Shown piece by piece: positions 48,231 through 64,000 of a stretch of DNA of 64,000 bases; the first letter of the stretch is position 1; every line of letters starts with the position of its first letter. The position numbers and the translations under genes were made by a program. Location of the stretch: contig JAXDDX010000001.1 of assembly GCA_034670405.1 (NCBI GenBank), positions 4,754,501 to 4,818,500 of the forward strand, read 5' to 3'. The notes under the pieces are model-generated. The model was not told the origin of the DNA. It saw nothing but the letters and a program-made list of their open reading frames with translations, and did not search any database. This DNA comes from Hoplostethus atlanticus. Its lineage: Eukaryota > Chordata > Actinopteri > Trachichthyiformes > Trachichthyidae.

Positions 48231-49592
48231 TGTTAACTGATTAACAAACTGAGAGCTTGGCAGATGTTTGTAGCTATAGGAAATATTCTGCCCAGCAGTG
48301 TTTTGATACAGTGTAAATAGATGACACAACATTCAACAGTACAATAATTCAACAAAACAATAATATCCCAAGGGAAGATAACCAGCTGGTGATGTTAATA
48401 GGTCATATGACTCAATATTGACTTAGATCATTTTGAGTAAATTGAACTTAATTTGTCCCAATAGTTATCTTCAGCTCAGACATGTCATGTTTAGCGTCCA
48501 AATAATTATGTAGGAAAATAGAAACGTCCTAAAAGTGTTTTGTAAGATATTGGTGTGCTACACAGAGAAACACACAAATGACGGGGCAAAAGCTCAGGTG
48601 AGGGCTGGATAGCAGAAGGGAAACTTCATGGAGGGGTTTCACACCGACCCACTGTTTGTGGGAGGACACAGCAGAGAAAGAGACGCACCCACTGCAATGC
48701 AACATAACAGAGCCTAGCTGCTGGGCCTCTCACCAGGGCAGTGCAGATGTGAAAACGCACACTCAAGCTCACCATGCTTCCTCAGAGGGGAGTCTTTGAT
48801 TCCACTTCAGTGCACTGCCTGCATATTAATTATAAACACAGGGCAAATTGAGGGGGAAAAAACATGTAAGGCCACATAACAAAGGGACAAGAAGCACCTG
48901 AATACGATACTTCTTCATTGCGGTAAACTCGTTAATTATCCAGATTACGAGGGCCACGGAACGCACCAGAAGAGCCCCTCCTTCAAGCTCTAGGACTAGT
49001 AGATCTCAAAGATCTGGATAGGTATCAACTAAATGAGGATAAGGGAAGCGTCCATGATACTTAAACCACTCTACGGTGATTAATTCGTAGAGATTGAACG
49101 ATGTAATCTCTTATGCATACAAATGTCACGGATGTAGAAAAGTGTCTTATTTGGAAAGAGGGGAGGGCTTTTTGTGTTCATACTGTCCCTAATATAAGTA
49201 ACAGGGCAAAGAGCGAAAGCTAGCTAGCTAGCTAGCCAGGATAGCCGACCTACTTCATAACAGCAAACGTTTCATCACATTGGTCTAGTTCCACCTGTGT
49301 AATAGCGCCCTAGAGGAGCTAACGTTAGCTAATTCAGTGACATTGGTATGACACACTGATCTGTTAAACTAAGCTGAAGCGAGTGGGAGATACAGTGACT
49401 TTGTTGTTTTGAAGGAGCTGTCAAGACGTGGTTTCATCGTGCCCTGTAAGTAACTAGCTAAATGTTTCCTCGCCGTTTCCTGCGTAAAATTGGGCCTTTA
49501 GCTAGCTAAGTTAGCTTACGTACACAACTGCTAGTTATTGTATACCCGCTACTGACTAAAGCCAGTAAGACTATGACTAAGATAACGACTAA

Positions 49593-49757
49593 GATAATTT
49601 TCAACAGTAGCTCGATCTGACGACAGAATGCACCAATTTATGATTTGCTTTAGCTAATGTTAACTGACGTTAGAGTTATGAAATGTATATTCGGCCTCAG
49701 TTACACCTCGGCCTCTCATTGGTTATGTTTGGCAGAGCTAACCGTTAGCTAAGTTAG
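49593..49757 (+). repeat. Duplicated module, copy 1 (parts A and B contiguous)
   Basis: Part A is 49593-49650 and part B is 49651-49757. Part A matches 49979-50036 at about 54 of 58 bases. Part B matches 50504-50616 closely, including the shared segment tcggcctctcattggttatg. Part B contains an inverted CCAAT box (attgg). Confidence 0.8.
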
Positions 49758-49978
49758 TTTACGTGCTGATTAAAGTGAGTAAGCTTAACGTATATGCAAC
49801 ATAAGCGCAGCATATACAACCGGGGCCGTTGGTCTTTTCCCCCGGCATAAGTTGGCTCTGGCCTGTGTCTAACTGCGTTATTTATTTACGTTGCCTACTT
49901 TGTTTTCTAACGTTAACTAGCAGGAGAAATTTAAAAGTGACAGCCCAAACAGGCTTTTTATTTTATGTGGTTATTTAA

Positions 49979-50616
49979 GATAGTTTTCAACTGTAGCTAA
50001 ATCTGACGACAGAATGCACCAATTTATGATTTGCTTCATGTCGTAAATGTGTTCCAGTGTATCTGCTGGGAAAACATGGGCGCCCGCAGCAAACTCCTGT
50101 TTGTTTGGCAAGTCTCTGATTTCAGAAGCATCTAAAGATGACCTACATCAACTACTACAGGGCCATTAGTGAAGAGAAACGGCGCATATCACTAGTAATG
50201 TTAATGTTAGTAGGCTAGTACCACACGCTAGTAAAGACTTCTATCTCGTAACGTTGAGCACAAATTAACCGAATTACGTTACAAATGTAAACTACAAAGT
50301 CGTTTCAACATGTTTTCATAACAAAAACCACGTGAAGTAAAAATTGATGCAAAGGGAATGGTTTACTGTTCACGGTGTGCGCCGCTATATTGCTGTGACG
50401 TAAAGTGTGTTTATATAGGTGAACTCGACTGGGACTTCCGACCGAATGACCGTTCTATTGCACTTTTCCGTGTCGGAGGCCCAAGTACAATGCATTGCAC
50501 CATTAGCTAACGTTAACTGACTTAAGACTTATGAAATGTATATTCGGCCTTAGTCACACCTCGGCCTCTCATTGGTTATGTTTGGCAGAGCTAACGTTAG
50601 CCGCTAACTAAGTTAG
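49979..50616 (+). repeat. Duplicated module, copy 2 (A and B split by about 467 bases)
   Basis: Part A copy at 49979-50036 and part B copy at 50504-50616. The intervening 50037-50503 has no counterpart in copy 1, where A and B abut. Either copy 2 received an insertion or copy 1 suffered a deletion. Confidence 0.75.
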
Positions 50617-50691
50617 CCACTCTCTTCACAGTCTATTATATTTACATGTTTCTCCTTTTTATTTTCAGGATATTGATCCAAAAGTAGAGTT

Positions 50692-57222
<6,531 letters not shown>

Positions 57223-59388
57223 AGCCCCTTTCGTTCATTTCAAGAAGCTCTGAAGACAGTGCAATCTAAAATCATTAATTACCTTGAACCTTTGATGGAT
57301 ACCAACTTTGAGTTCATCTTATTGCTGCCCCCGACATCCTAACAACCATGATGTGGAGGATGTAGTAAAGGTAATGCAAGCTGCTGGTGCTCACTCAGGC
57401 GTGTTTTCATGATGAACATGGTTATGATGTGTAACAACCTTTGGTCCTGTGCATCAGATGTTAATTCTATAGAGGTCCACTCACAAGGTGGACCTCATAT
57501 AATATTTTCAATCTTTGGGGATTGTTAACATTTTATCTATCTAAAGATAATACAATTTTATTCTTCAAAGGATTTGTAGGTAGGTAATTTGTTTTCTCTC
57601 TGTGGTGATAGGTTGAAATGACAAGGGAAACAAATGGACATTATGGGATCATACTGTACACTTTGCCGTTGGCAATGCGCAAATGTAGTGTTTTCATGTT
57701 ACATACCACAAGTAATGCCTTGTCATAAGGGCATGATATTCCATGAGCACATCAATATTTTGATGTTTTGTTAACCACCATTTTAATAATGGTGTTCATT
57801 ATGAAATTGGGCTGTAAATGTTGAGCAACACCGCTTGGGTCACATTTGTAAGCAGTTTGTATGACATGCGCTCCAATTAGGAGAACATATCGTAACGTGT
57901 AATACATCGGCACCAGCACACTAAGCAAAGCAGGTGTAATGTTGACCTTTTAAACAGCCAGAATGGTTATTTTTCAGTGTTTTTACTTCTCTAGCCCACT
58001 CTTTAGGAGATGTATGTTCAGCCACAGACCTCTGTATCACAGGATTAGATCAGCAAAGGTAAATTTATTTGTGCTTTGCTCAGCTTTTGAATCTCACCTT
58101 TAGTGATGTTATGTCATGTTACTCAATATGTCTCTAATCAAGCCTATACTTAAATGTAATCATTAGACTGAACCATGCTACTGTCCTCTTGACTGCTGTG
58201 TTACAAAACGAGATTAAACTAAGTTTGTTCTCCCTTCCCTTTAAATTCCCTTTGCTTTCAGTAGAGTTTCAAAACTGCTTTTCTCTCAGTTTTAAGAGGT
58301 CCGTTGCCGAAGCTGTGAGACCCCAAAGTTGTGAATCTTAAATTGATTGTGATTGTTTAAATATATAAATAAAATGTATTTCTCTGTACAGAATCTTGGT
58401 TTCACTGTTCTTCACCCTTGGACCCGTCTGCTCTATGTGTACCTCACACTCAGACATAACATTAGGCAGTTCAAATTAATTTAATTACCACAAAGTGAGA
58501 ATGGTGTAATGTTTCAGTACAGATTAACATTGCTCAGACATTCACTACAGATAACAAATCACAACGCAATATTAACACAACAGACATCACCAGGTTGTAC
58601 CGCTATTACTGTCTCCTGTTACATAAGCAGCTAATCTCTGGAAGGCATTGTGCTCTTCCTTGTTTCCCAACACCTCAGCATTTCCCTAATCCCATTCAAC
58701 TGCTTACTGCTACTAGCTGTTACTAGCTAGGAACACATGCTGTATCCAAAATACAGATGGACATGAATTCATACACATGAACACAGATGGTATGGCTGCA
58801 GTCAATTAATACAGTCAATACAGTATTCACAATTTATGGTATCACAGCCTTGGTTGCAGATGTACTATCTGTAAAAAAGCAATAATAGTACTAATGTCTT
58901 ATTTAAAAAAATAATACTGATATTCAGTTTGATGATATTGAAATACTCTTCTGCAGTCTATCTGGGCTGTAGTGAAGCAGGCAGGCTTGTAACAGGTTTT
59001 CTAAGATGTTATTGATAAACAGGATGTCAGATGATATCATGGGCTTAGCCATGAAGAGAATTATCCTGTGTGATCGAGTCGGCATTAGTCATTCACTCAC
59101 GCCATTACTTCATCAGCCTGTGGACCCGTGGGGTGATATTTTACAGAGGTGAGTGCTGATAAAATGCAATGAAGGTTTGATCCATAACTGAAAATGATCA
59201 CATTCAGAGTTGCTTTCCATTTGTACATATTCTTGATTTCCTTTCATATGTATGAATATTGCATTCACTTTTAGCTGCTGTCTCTATCACAAGTATCACC
59301 TGGACTCTGTAGCCAGTTACTCAGGAACTCTGCATGTTTCTTCTGATGCAGGCTATTTGTTGGTATACTTGGGTGCATTTTGGTGACA
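57223..59388. other. clpx 3' UTR and ubap1l upstream region
   Basis: The clpx 3' UTR probably extends to AATAAA at 58368-58373. Upstream of ubap1l a plausible noncoding exon ends at 59148 (acagag|GTGAGTGC) and may splice to the acceptor 'tctgatgcag' at about 59350. No other gene was recognised. Confidence 0.5.
58368..58373 (+). terminator. Candidate poly(A) signal of clpx
   Basis: AATAAA about 1.15 kb after the stop codon, followed by a T-rich region (cttggtttcactgttcttc). Confidence 0.5.
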
Positions 59389-61417
<2,029 letters not shown>

Positions 61418-62216
61418 ACAGAACATCTTAGTCTAGATCTCTAGATGCAGAGAAAATTGTTTCTTATCGGTGTACAAAAGATATCTGATCAAACTCAAAT
61501 GCTAAATAAGGTTTACTACCTTCTGACTTTGACTCACTGTGTAAATAATTATGAACCCACATAACCCAATCGACTGTAGAGGCTGCAATTAAAATACTTC
61601 AGAGAAAGTTGTTGTCAAAATTGTGTTTACTCAGTAAAGATGAACTTTGATTATTAAAAACATTTATTCAGTATGACAAAAAACGTTTAGAAAATGCCAA
61701 CTTCCTGATGAGCAAAACGGCTGTAATTACCAGCCTAACGAAAGAAAATCACTGTCCATTCAAAGGGGAAAATCAAAGATATGGTTCATAATAGTTCACC
61801 TAAAAAGTCTATACTTTTCTACTCTACTGCAAGGTAGATAAGCAAAATATTAAATAAAATAAAAAATAAATCAACCATTGCCACAGCACCAATGCTTATA
61901 ATTAGCTTGCCACCAAAAGATATATAGCAGAGAATATTGCTTTGGCATAGACCATGAACAAAATCAGTCTTTTGAAAACTATAGGCCCAGCCCTCAAATG
62001 TGTCATTCAACAGGATTGCTTGAGTTTTAAAATGTTCACGCAGCTTAAAATATGTACATTTTGTTCTGACTAAAGACACTAAAGGTACTTTAAGATGGCA
62101 TAGACCCAATTCCTGTCCACTTCACGTACACAAAAAGAGACAACGACCAAAATTTCGTCAAACCACTGCGGAGCTGGAAGACTCCCGGTGCTGGTGCAGC
62201 TCAATTGATGACTCAA
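61418..62216. other. Convergent 3' UTRs of ubap1l (+) and prc1 (-)
   Basis: ubap1l has ATTAAA at 61588-61593. On the minus strand AATAAA lies at 61663-61668, fitting the prc1 3' end. The rest is AT-rich 3' UTR of prc1 with no other exon seen. Confidence 0.55.
61663..61668 (-). terminator. Candidate poly(A) signal of prc1
   Basis: AATAAA on the minus strand about 550 bases past the prc1 stop, only 70 bases from the ATTAAA of the convergent ubap1l. Confidence 0.4.
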
Positions 62217-64000
62217 TCAATGATGACTGATGGTGGAGTTCAGCTGTCCTGACATGAAATTGGATTTTGATTTTGTGAGGTCTCGCTGTAAAGGAGAGAC
62301 AAAATGATCTTTAAAATCAACAGATTAAATATACAAGACACTGCACTCCTGAATGTGAAGAGGTTTGTTCCATAATTTGATATATATCCATTTTGGAAAA
62401 AATATTAGCCAATGTTCATAATGACCTGATGCCCATTGTTGTTTGCTCTAGTTGATGAATACATCCTAAAATGTTACTGTTTTACCATCATGCTAACAGT
62501 TATTTTGTCAGAGTAGGTGTTTTTTCCAGATGGTTGATTTTTCACTTTGGAATGAAACTCTTTAGATAAAAAACACGTTAATATTGTTTGTAGAGAAAAA
62601 AACATGCTGTGTCTGTTAGTAGCAGACAAACATTTTCAAAGTGAAAAAACTTTGGTGGGATTAAAAAAAAATCCCAGGATTACATAGCCAAAAGGCAAAA
62701 AGGTGCTCGATAACAACTGTTTATCAAACTTTGGTTTCAGTGTGACAAAGGCGATGCATTTCTCAGTCTCAAACGGTTGCTATATTAAATGTAGGGCTGC
62801 ACGATTATCACAAAGATGATTGCCGATTAATTCCCTTGATATTGTAATTGCGATTAGAATTTTGATTAATAGAATTGCACACATGTATAAACAGGTATCT
62901 GCTTTTCAGCATAAAAATCAATATAATGAACTGCTCAGATATGGTTCCATAGTTATACTCAACCACAAATTAGTTGTGGTCGCCTAGTGTGCGACTTGTT
63001 TCAGTTCCATCTCAATTTCTCAGCCGACATTTGGAATAAACACATTATAGGGGATGCGTCAGAGTGAACCAGTAATGGTTCGTCGTGGGCGTTACAGGGC
63101 CCAGTTACAATGCTCATTAGCTGTTTAGAGCAGTTTGAAACCAAGTTAGAGAAACTTTAACACAACAGGAGTATTATGTAATGTAATCGATTCACTATTA
63201 CCATGTCGTCTGACTGTAATCTTTATTAATATACGATTAATTGTGCAGCCCTAATTAAATGTATAATCCTACAGACTGACATGCCAATAGAAGGTTTCTC
63301 TTTCATGAGTTATGAACTCTCATGATCAAGCAAGTGTAATTTAGTGACATCATTGAATTGGGGATTCAATGGGATTCTTGAACAAACATTTTATACACAC
63401 CTACAATTGTAATGTGAACATTAAATTTGATGTTCTCAGACAAAGCAGTTACATAATTAACCTTTTCTATGATAGAGAATGTATGACTAAAAACATAAAA
63501 GATTTGAAGTAAATTTCCTCTTTAAGCAGTAGTGAGAAACAGCAACCAACAGCATTTTTTCCTTGATTAGATTTTGTTTTAGTGGGCTTTTAGCAGCAAA
63601 GGACTAGATAAATGTAGAAATTACCGCAAAGTCTGAATAGGTGCCAGCAACAGAGAAGGTGCGATCCGGACTATCTTGAGACCTTAACGTGCCACTCAGA
63701 GCATTTCTATTGAGGTGGGAGATGTTTTCCTTGTTTCGGTTTAGTGCACGGGGAGTCTTTCCTTGCCCGGGGTTTCGCAGGCCTAGACCCTGTGATGGAA
63801 CCAACTACAATCAGAAGAGGTTCTCTTTTCTTTAAACTCAATGTGAATCTTGTCAGAAAAGGAGCGGTGGAGAGGACTAGAGTAAGCTTACCTTGCTAGC
63901 AGACAGAGGCATTCTGTGGACTGAGGAGTGAATGAGGGTTCCACCAAAGCCAGAAGTAAGGGTGCTGTTAGGAGTGGAGATGGTCGAGGTTCCATTGAGC
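62217..64000 (-). CDS. prc1: Protein regulator of cytokinesis 1 type, C-terminal exons (partial)
   Basis: PRC1/MAP65 proteins bundle antiparallel microtubules at the spindle midzone. Only the C-terminal tail is present. Exons in transcript order: from beyond the window to 63892, 63804-63625, 62285-62217 (TGA). The alternative acceptor inside the middle exon (cag ending at 63790) would start it at 63789; both are in frame. The tail reads FGGTLIHSSVHRMP, then GKTPRALNRNKENISHLN, then SVAGTYSDFA, then RDLTKSKSN..LNSTISHH, aligning with remembered human PRC1 (FGGTVYHSPVSRLP; NKENLELN; SVASTYSEFA; RELSKASKS; LNSTNIQS). KTPR and nearby Ser/Thr suit a CDK-regulated basic tail. Fish can have a and b copies, and which this is cannot be told. 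The gene runs antisense to ubap1l and continues off the window. Confidence 0.82.
62792..63253. mobile_element. hAT-type nonautonomous element (462 bp) in the last prc1 intron
   Basis: Ends tagggctgcacgatta and the near-complement taattgtgcagccct(a). An exact 8-base target duplication attaaatg flanks it at 62784-62791 and 63254-63261, the length diagnostic of hAT transposons. No transposase ORF remains. The intact duplication suggests a fairly recent insertion. Confidence 0.85.

Larger units (their letters stand above)
48089..50691. other. gldn 3' UTR, intergenic, and clpx 5' UTR exon and intron
   Basis: AATAAA at 48210-48215 and 48225-48230 fit the gldn 3' end. A GCTA simple repeat sits at about 49218-49238. 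A noncoding clpx exon appears to end at 49445 (ccct|GTAAGTAAC) and to splice to the acceptor at 50667-50668. The intron between them holds the duplicated module listed separately. No coding exon was recognised. Confidence 0.55.

Noticed and set aside
49200-49240. gctagctagcta run near the clpx leader
   Set aside because: Simple sequence; related gttagctaac words recur around it and are common in fish DNA, so not treated as a special site.

Overview
The window is vertebrate nuclear DNA, almost certainly from a ray-finned fish. All genes have many short GT-AG exons. Introns carry teleost-type repeats (an L2 LINE tail with an ACTT microsatellite, hAT-type MITEs, tRNA-like SINE fragments). The gene order resembles human 15q21-q22 (MYO5A, MYO5C, GNB5, AP4E1, CYP19A1, GLDN, CLPX, UBAP1L). 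No CRISPR, operon, rRNA or tRNA gene was seen. Identifications rest on translating exons and comparing them with remembered vertebrate proteins; no database search was run.

Layout: 1-9684 (+) 3' part of a class V myosin, myo5a type (motor lies upstream). 11938-22080 (+) complete myo5c, 40 coding exons, with one apparent 1-base frameshift in the cargo-binding tail. 22731-25738 (+) gnb5. 26923-34230 (+) ap4e1. 36440-39807 (-) cyp19a1 aromatase, with a probable noncoding first exon near 40384-40440. 41816-48088 (+) gldn (gliomedin). 50692-57222 (+) clpx. 59389-61417 (+) ubap1l. 62217-64000 (-) 3' end of a prc1-type gene that runs off the window.

The genes do not form one pathway. Several concern trafficking (two myosin V paralogues, the AP-4 epsilon subunit, an ESCRT-I-associated ubiquitin-binding protein). 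The others are an RGS7-family G-protein beta subunit, estrogen synthase, a node-of-Ranvier adhesion protein, a mitochondrial unfoldase and a midzone microtubule bundler. Their adjacency reflects conserved synteny.

No wholly new system was found. The most unusual signals are: an array of five frame-preserving exons in gldn that look like diverged duplicates and encode an N-glycosylation-rich linker; the +1 frameshift in myo5c; an AT-AC (U12-type) intron in ap4e1; GC-AG introns in gnb5 and cyp19a1; a duplicated, split sequence module in the clpx 5' intron; and a perfect hairpin carrying poly(A) signals on both strands just past myo5c.
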